From contig JAFYYJ010000061.1 in assembly GCA_017557605.1 (NCBI GenBank), forward strand, positions 58,117 to 122,116: a stretch of DNA of 64,000 nt. Reading direction: 5' to 3'. Every line of letters starts with the position of its first letter. The first letter of the stretch is position 1. Made by a program: the position numbers and the translations under genes. The stretch is from Salinivirgaceae bacterium. Its GTDB lineage: Bacteria > Bacteroidota > Bacteroidia > Bacteroidales > SZUA-534. Shown here one piece after another: positions 26,904-36,537 of this stretch. The notes under the pieces are model-generated. The model saw only the letters and a list, made by a program, of their open reading frames with translations, searched no databases and was not told the DNA's origin.

Positions 26904-29900
26904 ATGAAACGTTTTATTGCCTCTATTTTTGCCGCCATGCTCGCCTCGCAGGCTTGGGCTTACAATTTCTCAGCTGAGTGCAGTAGTGGCCAAACTCTTT
27001 ATTACATTATCACAAGTAATATGGAACCTTTTACGGTGAAAGTGACATATCCAGCATGGGAATATTTAGGATATGAAAAACCAATAGGCGATTTAATTAT
27101 TCCAGAAACCGTCAGTTACTACAATGGCATAACTTATACTGTTACAAGTATTGAGAATGGTGCGTTCAATGGTTGCAATGGACTGACATCAATTAGCATT
27201 CCAAGCACAATTACTAGCATTGGTTATAGCGCTTTCAAAGATTGCAACAATTTGAAATACAACGATTTCGACAATGCCCATTATTTGGGTAATGACGGCA
27301 ATCCTTATCATGCGCTTATAAAAGTTCAGTCGGATGATATTGTTTCATGTGAAATCAAAAGTGATTGTATAGTTATTGCTGATGAGGCATTCTCCACAAG
27401 TGCTGTAGAATCGGTTATTGTTTCTAATACAGTTAAGTATATTGGGTATGAAGCGTTTAGGAGTTGTTATAAGCTCAAAACAATTAATATTCCAAATTCA
27501 GTTGTAATTATAGGCAGCGTTGCATTCAATTGGTGTAGTTCTTTGCCTTCCATTAACATTCCTAGTTCTGTCAAAAGTATTGGCTACGCTGCGTTTGCGG
27601 ATTGTCGCATACTGACAGAAATTAATGTTGAAAGCGATAATACAGAATACTTATCTGAAACAGGAATCTTGTTCGATAAAAATAAAACAACAATTATATG
27701 CTATCCTGCTGGAAAAACGGAATCAACATATAGTTTTCCTGAAACAGTTACTAGCATTGAAGGCGATGCTTTTAATGGTTGCAGAGGCTTAACATCAATA
27801 GAAATACCCGATGGTATTACAAAAATTAATGAGGGTGCGTTCGCTAATTGCAGCAATCTGACTACAGTATCCATTCCCGAATCGGTTATAAGTATAGGTT
27901 ACAATGCGTTTTATAATTGCAGTAGTTTGAATTCAGTCACCATCCCTAATTCTGTTACAAGCATTAGTTCAAGTGCGTTTGATGCTTGTGGTATTTATAA
28001 TGAGGATGACGATGCGTATTATTTGCCCAATGGCGATAACTCGTATTATGCTCTTATGAAAGTTAAATCGAAAGATGTTTCCTCATACACGATAAACAGT
28101 AGTTGCAAGATGATTGCAAATAACGCGTTTGAGAATTGCACCGATTTGACATCAGTAACTATTGGCAATTCTGTTGAAAACATAGGCGATTATGCTTTCT
28201 ACAATTGCGATGGTTTGGAATCGATAACAATCCCCGAATCGGTAAAAACTATTAGTATTTGTGCGTTTAAAAATTGCTATAATATGAAATCTATAACCAT
28301 TGGCAATTCTGTTGAAAGCATCGGAGAAGGAGCTTTCTCTAATTGCGATGGTTTGGAATCGATAACAATCCCCGAATCGGTAAAAGCTATTGGTGACTAT
28401 GCGTTCCAAAATTGCAGCAACTTGGCTGATGTCGAATATAATCCATTTAAGACAAGCGTCGGACGTGATGCGTTTTGGGGCACAAAATATATTGAATCAT
28501 CAACCTCTGAGTATGACGATGGCAACTTGAAATACAAGATTTCTATCGGCGCTGCCACCGTAACTGGTTATACGGGCGAGCCTGAATCGGTAACAATTCC
28601 TGCCACAATAACCGTCGAAGGAAAGGATTATCCAGTTACAAGCATCGGCCAATCTGCTTTCGAAAATTGTAAAACCATAACATCTGTCACGCTTCCAAAC
28701 TCGGTTAAAAGCATTGACGATTTTGCATTCCGCAGTTGCGAAAACATGACTTCGATAACCATTCCCGAAGGTGTCACCTCTATTGGCACATGTGCCCTTG
28801 TTGCTTGCAATGGGTTGTCATCGATAAATCTTCCAAAATCTCTTACTACTATTGGATATGATGCATTTGGTGGAAGTGAAGGACTGACCTCAATAACCAT
28901 TCCTGAGGGAGTTACATTCATATCTGATGATGTGTTCTTGGGTTGCAGCAATTTGTCAGAAATAAATGTGGCGAGCGGTAACACTCACTATATGTCGGAA
29001 GACGGAATATTGTTTGATAAAGACAAAACCAAACTAATATGTTGTCCGACTGCTAACAATATAACATCGTACACCATTCCGAACACTGTTACTGATATTA
29101 GCAGCCATGCGTTTTCTTTGTGCGATAATTTGACAGAGCTGACTATTTCCAACAATGTTGCAAGCATTGGGTTTGCAGCATTGAGCGGCTGCCGCAATTT
29201 GTCAGAAATAAACGTGGCAAGCGGAAACGCTCATTTTTCGTCAGAAGATGGTGTGTTGTTTAATAAAGATAAAAGCACTCTGGTACGTTGCCCGGAAGCA
29301 AAAACAGGGACATATACCATTCCAAACACTGTCACGAACATCGGCGAGACATCTTTTGAAGGTTGTCAGGGATTAACATCGATTACCATCCCAAATTCAG
29401 TCAATAGCATAGAATGGGATGCTTTTGCAGGTTGTAGTGGTCTGACAACGATTACTATTCCCAATTCTGTTACGAGCATCGAATCTCATACATTTGATGG
29501 TTGCAGTAGCTTGACATCAGTAACTATCCCTGAAACCATAAAAAGCATTGGCGGTTGGGCGTTCGCAGATTGTAGAGCGTTAGCTTCTATTACAATCCCT
29601 GAATCAGTTGAGAGTATTGGAGAAAATGCATTCAGAAGTGTTAAAAACGTTATTAACCTCAGCAAGGTCACCGAAGGCAGCCCTTGGGGAGCAAAATACG
29701 TCAACGGCACTGTTGACGGTGATTTTGTTTTTGCCGATGCCGAAAAAACTCAACTTGTTGCATACGCAGGCAACGACAGCGTTGTTATAATTCCAAATAC
29801 AGTTACAAGCATTGGTGACTATGCGTTCCAAAATTGCAGTGTCATTACGTCGATTACTATTCCCGAATCGGTTGAGACCATTGGCTACGGAGCATTCAAT

Positions 29901-31715
29901 GGTTGCAACAACATTAAAAATTTGTCATACAACACCGACGCTTTCAACCCAAGCAACATAAACAAGTCAAATTTGGAAACAGTTGTTATCGGCGATGCCG
30001 TTACAATTATTCCGGACTATGCGTTTAACTATTGCAACAATCTAAAATCAGTAACAATCGGCAATTCGGTCGAGAGCATTGGCGGCGCCGCTTTCAATAA
30101 TTGCGATAGTTTGAAATTAATAGATATCCCTAATTCAGTTAAAACCATTGGCACATCTGCTTTCCACAATTGTGATGGTTTGAATTCTGTCACTATAGGC
30201 AATTCGGTTAAAACCATTGGTGACTATGCATTCTATGACTGCGACAGCTTGAAATCAATAGAAATCCCAACTTCAGTTGATAGTATAGGCTACTACGCAT
30301 TTTACTCTTGTAACGGATTGACATCATTAGAAATACCAGAATCAGTCAAACACATTAATGATTATGCGTTTACGGATTGCTACAACATTAAAACCCTGAC
30401 TTATAACACCGACGCTTTCAACCCAAGCAACATAAACAAGTCAAACCTGGAGTCCGTTGTTATTGGTGATGCCGTTACAATTATTCCGTATTGTGCGTTC
30501 TACAATTGCAGTAATCTGCAATCTGTAACCCTTGGCAATTCTGTTGAGAGCATCGGCGATTATGCTTTCTATAACTGCAGCAGTCTTACTTCAATTGACC
30601 TTCCCGAATCGGTTACATATATAGGTCCGGATGCATTCACCGGCACCAAAGTTCCGGCGGAAGATTTGAAAATGAAAATCGCTAAAACACAAGAGATTAT
30701 CGATGGCGTTATATACAAAGTTTCCGGCTCGTCAGTAACCGTAACAGGCTACAGCAAAGACGCCAACATCACCAATGTGACAATTCCGGCAACCATAACT
30801 ATAGGCGGAGTCAGCTATTCAGTTACAAGTATCGCGAGCAAGGCTTTCGCCAACAATATGAATATTAAGTCGGTAACCATAGGCAGCAATGTCACTACTA
30901 TTGGCGAGAGCGCCTTCTCAAACTGCCGCCGTATTGAGTCGATAGACATCAAATCGTTGTCTGTCACCATTGGCGATAAGGCCTTCCGAGGTTGCCATGC
31001 GGCGCATACGGTTCATGTGCCAGCCGCGGCAAAAAGCGTTGGCACAGAGGCGTTTATGTTTGTCAAAAATATTGAGTATCACGGTTCAATAGACCAGGAG
31101 CCGTGGCGTGCGCTTACTGTCAACGGCTATGTCGAGGGCGATTATGTCTATACCGACGCCAGCAAGACTATCCTCACAGGCTATTTTGGCGACGGAGGCG
31201 ACATCGAGATACCATACGGTGTTGAGACCATTGGCCAGTATTCGTTCTTCGAGTCGTTGGGCCTTACATCAGTCAACATCCCGTCAACGGTCATCAGCAT
31301 AGGCAAGGGAGCCTTCAGCAACTGCCACGATTTGGAAAGCGTCTTTGTCCCCAACTCGGTTGTCATGGTCTCGGCCGATGCCTTCTGCGCTTGCGAGGGC
31401 TCAACCATCTATTGCCAGTTCCCCGAGAAGCCCGCCCAGTGGAGCAGCAAGTGGAACTATCAACAGGGCGGTAGCGTGGTCTGGAACAGCATCACCGATA
31501 TCGATGAGTCGGCCGCCGATGGTGTAAATATCTATACAACCGACAAAAAGATTGTTGTTGAGAACGCCACCGATGACATTCTGGTTTACAACGCAATGGG
31601 CATATTAATTGGTAGGGACGCGATGAATCGCGTCCGCACGGAAATACCCGTCAACGCACCAGGTGTTTACATCGTTAAAACCGGCAGCAATGTTAAACGT
31701 GTTGTTGTGAATTAA
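26904..31715 (+). CDS. BspA-like leucine-rich repeat surface protein with type IX sorting tail
   Basis: 1603 residues. Signal MKRFIASIFAAMLASQAWA, then many LRR_5/BspA repeats of about 23 residues with the pattern AFxxCxxLxSIxIPxSVxSIG, interrupted by beta-domains near 570 and 1260. The last 75 residues, with IYTTDKKIVVENA, ILVYNAMG and APGVYIVKTGSNVKRVVV, form a type A C-terminal sorting domain, so export through the type IX system is expected. Such proteins bind host or matrix surfaces. DNA is visibly AT-richer from about 27.0 to 30.6 kb than at its 3' end and in neighbours, and holds near-identical internal repeats. A palindromic intergenic repeat lies in frame within the sorting domain. 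Confidence 0.93.
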   Translation: MKRFIASIFAAMLASQAWAYNFSAECSSGQTLYYIITSNMEPFTVKVTYPAWEYLGYEKPIGDLIIPETVSYYNGITYTVTSIENGAFNGCNGLTSISIPSTITSIGYSAFKDCNNLKYNDFDNAHYLGNDGNPYHALIKVQSDDIVSCEIKSDCIVIADEAFSTSAVESVIVSNTVKYIGYEAFRSCYKLKTINIPNSVVIIGSVAFNWCSSLPSINIPSSVKSIGYAAFADCRILTEINVESDNTEYLSETGILFDKNKTTIICYPAGKTESTYSFPETVTSIEGDAFNGCRGLTSIEIPDGITKINEGAFANCSNLTTVSIPESVISIGYNAFYNCSSLNSVTIPNSVTSISSSAFDACGIYNEDDDAYYLPNGDNSYYALMKVKSKDVSSYTINSSCKMIANNAFENCTDLTSVTIGNSVENIGDYAFYNCDGLESITIPESVKTISICAFKNCYNMKSITIGNSVESIGEGAFSNCDGLESITIPESVKAIGDYAFQNCSNLADVEYNPFKTSVGRDAFWGTKYIESSTSEYDDGNLKYKISIGAATVTGYTGEPESVTIPATITVEGKDYPVTSIGQSAFENCKTITSVTLPNSVKSIDDFAFRSCENMTSITIPEGVTSIGTCALVACNGLSSINLPKSLTTIGYDAFGGSEGLTSITIPEGVTFISDDVFLGCSNLSEINVASGNTHYMSEDGILFDKDKTKLICCPTANNITSYTIPNTVTDISSHAFSLCDNLTELTISNNVASIGFAALSGCRNLSEINVASGNAHFSSEDGVLFNKDKSTLVRCPEAKTGTYTIPNTVTNIGETSFEGCQGLTSITIPNSVNSIEWDAFAGCSGLTTITIPNSVTSIESHTFDGCSSLTSVTIPETIKSIGGWAFADCRALASITIPESVESIGENAFRSVKNVINLSKVTEGSPWGAKYVNGTVDGDFVFADAEKTQLVAYAGNDSVVIIPNTVTSIGDYAFQNCSVITSITIPESVETIGYGAFNGCNNIKNLSYNTDAFNPSNINKSNLETVVIGDAVTIIPDYAFNYCNNLKSVTIGNSVESIGGAAFNNCDSLKLIDIPNSVKTIGTSAFHNCDGLNSVTIGNSVKTIGDYAFYDCDSLKSIEIPTSVDSIGYYAFYSCNGLTSLEIPESVKHINDYAFTDCYNIKTLTYNTDAFNPSNINKSNLESVVIGDAVTIIPYCAFYNCSNLQSVTLGNSVESIGDYAFYNCSSLTSIDLPESVTYIGPDAFTGTKVPAEDLKMKIAKTQEIIDGVIYKVSGSSVTVTGYSKDANITNVTIPATITIGGVSYSVTSIASKAFANNMNIKSVTIGSNVTTIGESAFSNCRRIESIDIKSLSVTIGDKAFRGCHAAHTVHVPAAAKSVGTEAFMFVKNIEYHGSIDQEPWRALTVNGYVEGDYVYTDASKTILTGYFGDGGDIEIPYGVETIGQYSFFESLGLTSVNIPSTVISIGKGAFSNCHDLESVFVPNSVVMVSADAFCACEGSTIYCQFPEKPAQWSSKWNYQQGGSVVWNSITDIDESAADGVNIYTTDKKIVVENATDDILVYNAMGILIGRDAMNRVRTEIPVNAPGVYIVKTGSNVKRVVVN
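28164..28390 (+). repeat. Near-identical tandem LRR modules
   Basis: Segments 28164-28252 and 28302-28390 align over 89 bp with few changes, sharing the stretch TGGTTTGGAATCGATAACAA and beyond. The 138-bp offset equals two 23-residue repeats, indicating recent duplication or recombination inside the BspA-like gene. Confidence 0.75.
29931..30487 (+). repeat. 83-bp direct repeat pair 474 bp apart
   Basis: 29931-30013 and 30405-30487 match nearly base for base, coding for the unusual non-LRR motif NTDAFNPSNINKSNLE followed by VVIGDAVTIIP. Marks the duplication of a larger module within the BspA-like gene. Confidence 0.8.
31612..31639. repeat. Palindromic interspersed repeat, copy 2, inside a gene
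   Basis: GTAGGGACGCGAT-GA-ATCGCGTCC-GCAC, nearly perfect dyad, same family as 6158 and 31737. It lies in the open frame of the BspA-like gene and encodes about GRDAMNRVR within the sorting domain without breaking the frame. Confidence 0.8.
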
Positions 31716-31736
31716 TTGGTAAAATGTCGATATGTT

Positions 31737-31765
31737 GTAGGGACGCGATTAATCGCATCTCTATC
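31737..31765. repeat. Palindromic interspersed repeat, copy 3
   Basis: GTAGGGACGCGAT-TA-ATCGCATCTCTATC, 22 bp after the BspA-like stop. The right arm is degenerate. The remaining bases to the tRNA terminator show nothing else. Confidence 0.75.
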
Positions 31766-31838
31766 GCAATAACCGACAATGCCGTTCAGCGTGTTATAGT
31801 AAAATAGGGGTGAAGATTTTTGAGTGAGAGTCCGGCGT

Positions 31839-31867
31839 AAAAAAAAGACCTCAAACTTGGTTTGAAG
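31839..31867 (-). terminator. Terminator of the tRNA operon
   Basis: On the minus strand an 8-bp stem (CTTCAAAC / GTTTGAGG, one G-U pair, loop CAA) is followed by TC and eight T. It ends 15 bp past tRNA-Leu. Confidence 0.75.
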
Positions 31868-31881
31868 CCTTCTGTTTCTTG

Positions 31882-31967
31882 TACCCGGAGCCGGTCTCGA
31901 ACCGGCACGTCCATTACTGGACACAGGATTTTAAGTCCGGCGCGTCTACCAATTCCGCCATCTGGGC
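31882..31967 (-). tRNA. tRNA-Leu (UAA)
   Basis: 86 nt on the minus strand: GCCCAGATGGCGGAATTGGT opening, anticodon loop CTTAAAA with anticodon TAA, long variable arm (TGTCCAGTAATGGACG) as required for class II tRNA, T-loop GGTTCGAGACC. The acceptor stem appears to hold a G-U pair and one A-C mismatch. The CCA end is only partly encoded (discriminator A then CA). Confidence 0.9.
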
Positions 31968-31994
31968 AACATTGATAAGAACTCAAAAAAAAAG

Positions 31995-32067
<73 letters not shown>

Positions 32068-32078
32068 GTTTGCGGTTG

Positions 32079-32108
32079 CAAATGTATGTCAATTTTCAAT
32101 ACCTGCAA
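32079..32108 (-). promoter_or_regulatory. Promoter of the tRNA-Gly/tRNA-Leu operon
   Basis: Minus strand TTG (32108-32106), 19 bp, TACATTTG (32086-32079): a full Bacteroidota promoter ending 11 bp before the tRNA-Gly 5' end. Confidence 0.75.
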
Positions 32109-32199
32109 TAGTGTGAACGAAAAAAATTAATCACATTTTTTAAAAATAGTCGCTTAAAAACCAAACAAATACATTTTAAATTCGTACAACACCACTTGT

Positions 32200-32207
32200 T
32201 ATTTTTG
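32200..32207 (+). promoter_or_regulatory. -7 element of the SpoIIE-type phosphatase gene
   Basis: TATTTTTG, full TAnnTTTG match, 16 bp before ATG 32224, implying a very short leader. The -33 region is only T-rich. Confidence 0.5.
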
Positions 32208-32223
32208 TTTAAAAAACAGGCAT

Positions 32224-34476
32224 ATGTTGTCTAAACGATTGATTAGCAGAATATTGATTGGCGCAGCAATGCTGGTGGCGCCGTTGTCGGGATTGCGTGC
32301 GCAGGAGAAACTCGACAGCATGCGCCTTGTTGTGGCTACCATGCCCGACGATACGGCCAAGCTGGCATGCTATGATTATATATGCTATTATATTTATAAT
32401 GTCGACTCGGCTGGTAAGTACACCAAGTTGATGGTCGATTTGGCTCAAAAACTCAACGAGCAGCGTTATCTGGCATTAGCCTATGGTTATCGTGCGCGTT
32501 ATTTTTTGTGGTCAGCCAAATACAACGAGGCACTCGATGCCGGTGTGGAGTCTCTCAACATCTGGGACCGTCTCGACGATAAGTTCAACATCGCTCTCTC
32601 GAACATGAACCTGGCCATAATTCTTACGTTTCAAGGTCAGTTCGAGTCAGCTTCGCGCTATTACCACATCAGTCTTGACGAATTCCGTGAAACGGGCGAC
32701 TCTTCCCGTATCTCGCAGGTGCTTCAAAATCTGGCTAACATGAACACATTCGTGCGTTTCTATCAGAATGCCATTGAATATTATGAGCAGGCGCTGGCTA
32801 TTGACTCACTTTCTAACAACGCCTACGGACTTATTGCCGACCACACCGGACTGGCGCGGGTTTATGTGAACAAATTCAAACGCCGTCGCCGAGACTCGAT
32901 AGCCGAAGGGTACCTGCAACAGGCGAAAACACATCTCGACACAGCTTACTATCTGGCTCTGCCGTTGCCCAACATAATGGAGATGCAGCAGCTGCACAAC
33001 TATATGGCACTGGTTTATATGGAGATGGCCGAGAATCTTACCGGAAAAGAGATGAAAGCCGCTCTTGACTCGTGCGAAAGTCATTGCTACGCACTGCTCA
33101 AGTTGCGCAACGACTATAATCTGAAGATAAACCGTTCGGGAATAATGACAATGCTGGGCAGAGCGCAACTGAGGCGCGGCAATATGGACAAAGCCTGGCA
33201 GTATTTGAATCAGGCTTGGGAACTTGAAAACACCGAGCATCCACGCAAAGAAATAAAAAAAGAGTTGTTAATGGCCTTCAGGCAATACTATGAGCTGAAA
33301 GGCGACTACCGCAAGGCCAACCACTATATTGAGGAGCTGGTTTATATGCTTATGGAGAACAGCAACGATGAGGTGGCGGCGCGTGTAGCGCAGTCGAAAT
33401 CGAAAGTTGAGTTTGAGCACAAAATGCGCCAGCGCGCCCTTGAAGAGTACGAACACGAGTTGCAGTACAAAGCCCAGGCCGAAAGGCAGCGGCTTCTGCT
33501 CATTGTGATAATATCAGGATTGGTAATCATAACTGTCGTGATTCTGCTGTCGAGCCAGAGACGCAAGAAACTCAATCTGCAGCTTAAGCACCAAAACGTA
33601 ATGCTCGACGAGAAGAACTATCAGCTCAGCGCCGCCAAAGAGGAGCTGCAGTCGCAAAACGAGCAGCTCGACCGTGCAAACAAGAGCATCACCGACAGCA
33701 TTATCTACGCCAAGCATATACAGGAGGCAGTGATACCGACGCCTGAGCTTATGCAGCTGATTTTTGGCGACTGTCTTATACTGCTTCGTCCGTGCAATAT
33801 TGTCAGCGGCGATTTCTTCTGGGCGGCATGCGTGGGCCGATACAAGGTGCTTGCTGTTGCCGACTGCACCGGACACGGCGTTCCGGGTGCGCTTATGAGC
33901 ATGCTCGGCGCATCGATGCTGAATGACATAATATCCAACTCCGACATGAACTCGACCGAGTTGCAGGCCAGCGATGTGCTTAACAAGCTGCGCTTAAAAC
34001 TTATTAGGGCTCTGCGTCAGGACTTGGAGCAGAGTGAAAGCAGTACGTTCGACGGCATGGATGTGGCTTTTGTGCTTATCGACACTGAGCGGCACAAACT
34101 GCAATATTCGGGCGCTTTCCGTCCGCTTGTCATTATCAGAAACGACGAACTGTCGGTTCTGGAGCCAAACCGTATGCCGATAGGCACTTATGTGGGTAAA
34201 CAGGCATCGTTCACCAACCATATTGTCGATATTGAGCCTGGCGACACCATCTATGCCTACAGCGACGGCTTCACCGACCAGTTCTGCAACACCGATAGCT
34301 TTGAAAAATTTGGCCGCCGCCGGTTATACTCTATGCTGCTCGACAATTACAAGAAGCCGTTCGACGAGCAGCACACTATCTTTAACGACACATTTGAGAA
34401 GTGGCGTCGCAACAATCCGGAAGGCGTTGTAACCGAGCAGACTGACGATGTGCTGCTTGTCGGAATCAGAGTGTAG
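32224..34476 (+). CDS. TPR-sensor PP2C/SpoIIE phosphatase
   Basis: 750 residues. Signal peptide, TPR repeats (about 40-390), one membrane helix (LLLIVIISGLVIITVVILLS, about 420-440), a coiled coil (about 445-490), then a PP2C-like SpoIIE phosphatase domain (about 495-750). Metal-binding aspartates are in VADCTGHGVPGA, DGMDVAF, YSDGFTDQF and QTDDVLLVG. It probably dephosphorylates a serine/threonine-phosphorylated anti-sigma-antagonist or similar target in response to a periplasmic TPR-sensed signal. Partner genes are not adjacent. Confidence 0.93.
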   Translation: MLSKRLISRILIGAAMLVAPLSGLRAQEKLDSMRLVVATMPDDTAKLACYDYICYYIYNVDSAGKYTKLMVDLAQKLNEQRYLALAYGYRARYFLWSAKYNEALDAGVESLNIWDRLDDKFNIALSNMNLAIILTFQGQFESASRYYHISLDEFRETGDSSRISQVLQNLANMNTFVRFYQNAIEYYEQALAIDSLSNNAYGLIADHTGLARVYVNKFKRRRRDSIAEGYLQQAKTHLDTAYYLALPLPNIMEMQQLHNYMALVYMEMAENLTGKEMKAALDSCESHCYALLKLRNDYNLKINRSGIMTMLGRAQLRRGNMDKAWQYLNQAWELENTEHPRKEIKKELLMAFRQYYELKGDYRKANHYIEELVYMLMENSNDEVAARVAQSKSKVEFEHKMRQRALEEYEHELQYKAQAERQRLLLIVIISGLVIITVVILLSSQRRKKLNLQLKHQNVMLDEKNYQLSAAKEELQSQNEQLDRANKSITDSIIYAKHIQEAVIPTPELMQLIFGDCLILLRPCNIVSGDFFWAACVGRYKVLAVADCTGHGVPGALMSMLGASMLNDIISNSDMNSTELQASDVLNKLRLKLIRALRQDLEQSESSTFDGMDVAFVLIDTERHKLQYSGAFRPLVIIRNDELSVLEPNRMPIGTYVGKQASFTNHIVDIEPGDTIYAYSDGFTDQFCNTDSFEKFGRRRLYSMLLDNYKKPFDEQHTIFNDTFEKWRRNNPEGVVTEQTDDVLLVGIRV

Positions 34477-34572
34477 CTAACGTAAACAACAAACGTAAAC
34501 GCTAACTAAAACGATAACGAAGACGAAAACACTAAAGAAGACGATAACGGCAAACGTAAAACCAATACAAAC

Positions 34573-34605
34573 TAAAAAAGCCACCCTTTCGGATGGCTTT
34601 TTTTT
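34573..34605. terminator. Bidirectional terminator between the phosphatase gene and tsf
   Basis: Stem AGCCACCC / GGATGGCT with one mismatch and loop TTTC, flanked by six A on the left and eight T on the right, so it can serve both converging units. The 96-bp stretch before it (34477-34572) is AACG-rich and nearly T-free, with no recognised role. Confidence 0.85.
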
Positions 34606-34624
34606 ATGCGACTGCTTTAAAGCA

Positions 34625-35623
34625 TTAGTCTTTCAAAGCGTAACGTTTGAAACCAGTGCATGTCAGGCCTTTCGATGCGGCCGACATCATCTGCTCTACA
34701 GTTATCTTGTTGTCTTTGATAAATGTCTGGTTGAGCAGAGTGCTCTCTTTGAAGAATTTGTTCAAACGGCCTTGAGCAATGTTCTGAATCATCTGCTCCT
34801 TCAAGTTGGCGGCTGCCTCAACCGACACCTTAGCTTTGATGTCGCGGGCCTGCTGTGCCTGCTCGGGAGTAATCCAGCCTTTGGCTGTGTTTGACTCAAT
34901 ATGCTCGTCAGAATCGACATGGGCGGGGTTGATGCCTGCTTTCTTAAGCGCAGCCTCAACAGCCTTCTCGATTTGCTCCTCTTTGGTTTTCTCCAGAGCC
35001 ACGGTCATCTCGTTCTCAATAACCGATGCAGGAACATCGTCTTTAGTGAGCGCTACCGGGTTCATGGCTGCAACTTGCATTGCAACGTCTTTGTAAACCT
35101 GTTTGTCGACACCGGCTTGGTTGAAGCTGACCAGAGTGGCCAGTTTGTTGCCCATGTGGATGTAGGGGCATACAACTTCGCCTGCAAGCGACTCGCAGCA
35201 TGCCAACTCAAGTTTCTCGCCGATGATACCGATTTGCTCGGTGATGATGCCCTCAACGGTTTTTCCGTTTTTGAACGGAGTGTTTTTCAGAGCGTCAAGG
35301 TTGGCGGGTTTTGTTGCCAGAGCCAAGTCGCAGATTTCGTGAGCAAGTTTCACAAAATCCTCGTTTTTAGCCACAAAGTCGGTCTCGCAGTTGAGAGCGA
35401 TGAGTGCGCCGTATTTGCCATCGGCCGATACTTTTGCAATTACATCGCCTTCCGAAGCCTCACGGTCGGCGCGTTTGTTTGCAACGGCCTGGCCTTTTTC
35501 GCGGATAATCTGGATTGCGCGGTCGAAATCGCCTTCCGACTCAACAAGAGCCTTCTTGCAGTCCATCATGCCGGCACCGGTTAGTTTGCGCAGTTTTGCT
35601 ACGTCTGATGCTGATATTGACAT
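34625..35623 (-). CDS. tsf: Elongation factor Ts
   Basis: 332 residues, the longer Bacteroidota-type EF-Ts. Guanine nucleotide exchange factor for EF-Tu. The UBA-like start DVAKLRKLTGAGMMDCKKAL and the following CETDFVAKNEDF core are diagnostic. Follows rpsB by 20 bp in one leftward operon and ends at the terminator at 34573. Confidence 0.97.
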   Translation of the reverse strand: MSISASDVAKLRKLTGAGMMDCKKALVESEGDFDRAIQIIREKGQAVANKRADREASEGDVIAKVSADGKYGALIALNCETDFVAKNEDFVKLAHEICDLALATKPANLDALKNTPFKNGKTVEGIITEQIGIIGEKLELACCESLAGEVVCPYIHMGNKLATLVSFNQAGVDKQVYKDVAMQVAAMNPVALTKDDVPASVIENEMTVALEKTKEEQIEKAVEAALKKAGINPAHVDSDEHIESNTAKGWITPEQAQQARDIKAKVSVEAAANLKEQMIQNIAQGRLNKFFKESTLLNQTFIKDNKITVEQMMSAASKGLTCTGFKRYALKD

Positions 35624-35643
35624 AATTTTCAGTTTTTAATTGA

Positions 35644-36468
35644 TTATTCAGCCGATTCCTCGGTTTCTTCATTCTTTGCTTCTTCGCTTTCAGCTTCTAC
35701 ATCAACCTTAGCGGCCGATTTTCTGCCGCCTTTCTTTGGTTTTTCCTCCTCGCCCTCAGCAGGTTCTTTGTCTTTCTCGGCTTTACGCTCCGACAGACCT
35801 TCCTGGATAGCGTCGCAGATGGCGCCTAAAACCAAAGAGATGGCTTTTGCTGCATCGTCGTTGCAGGGAATGGCATAATCAACAGAGTTAGGATTTGAGT
35901 TTGTGTCGACCATAGCGAAGACCGGAATCTGAAGGCGGTGAGCTTCGGCTACGGCTATTTTTTCTTTCTGGACATCGATAACGAACAAGGCTGCCGGCAG
36001 GCGTGTCAGGTCGGCAATGCTGCCCAGGTTCTTGTTCAGTTTGCTGCGTTGGCGGTCAACCTGCAGCCTCTCGCGTTTCGACAGGTGGTCAAGAGTTCCG
36101 TCTTGTTCCATTTTGTCGAAGGTTCCCATTTTCTTAACTGCCTTGCGGATTGTGGGGAAGTTTGTCAGCATACCACCTGACCAGCGCTCTGATACGTATG
36201 GCATATTGATTTTTTTGACTTGCTCGGCGAGTATTTCTTTTGCTTGTTTTTTTGTTCCTACAAAGAGGATACGGCGGCCTGATTTGGCTATTTGCTTCAA
36301 AGCGGCAGCGGCCTCGTCAATTTTTGCCACTGTCTTGTTCAGGTCGATGATGTGGATTCCGTTTTTCTCCATAAAGATGTAAGGAGCCATTGCCGGATTC
36401 CATTTTCTTTTCAGGTGACCGAAATGTGCACCTGCGTCCAATAATTCTTGAAAACTAACTTTAGACAT
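35644..36468 (-). CDS. rpsB: 30S ribosomal protein S2
   Basis: 274 residues. Starts with FQELLDAGAHFGHLKRKWNP, includes FVGTKKQAKEI, ERWSGGMLTNF and VDTNSNPNSVDYAIPCNDDA. The last 50 residues are a K/E/A-rich, low-complexity tail, longer than the enteric protein and common in Bacteroidota. The 105-bp gap after rpsI holds a possible leader hairpin. Confidence 0.97.
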   Translation of the reverse strand: MSKVSFQELLDAGAHFGHLKRKWNPAMAPYIFMEKNGIHIIDLNKTVAKIDEAAAALKQIAKSGRRILFVGTKKQAKEILAEQVKKINMPYVSERWSGGMLTNFPTIRKAVKKMGTFDKMEQDGTLDHLSKRERLQVDRQRSKLNKNLGSIADLTRLPAALFVIDVQKEKIAVAEAHRLQIPVFAMVDTNSNPNSVDYAIPCNDDAAKAISLVLGAICDAIQEGLSERKAEKDKEPAEGEEEKPKKGGRKSAAKVDVEAESEEAKNEETEESAE

Positions 36469-36510
36469 TTTTAATTGTTTTTCGTTTACATTCTTGTTGT
36501 AAAAGCAATC

Positions 36511-36537
36511 GTCAAGTAGTTCAACTGAAGTCTTGAC
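36511..36537 (-). promoter_or_regulatory. Possible rpsB leader hairpin
   Basis: GTCAAG and CTTGAC are inverted around 15 bp, 43 bp upstream of rpsB in the rpsI-rpsB gap. No -7 consensus is evident in the gap, so this may be an internal attenuator or S2 autoregulatory site. Confidence 0.3.

Noticed and set aside
26904..31715. CRISPR-like or tandem satellite repeats
   Set aside because: The periodic 69-bp pattern is coding: it follows the 23-residue LRR_5 unit in one open frame.
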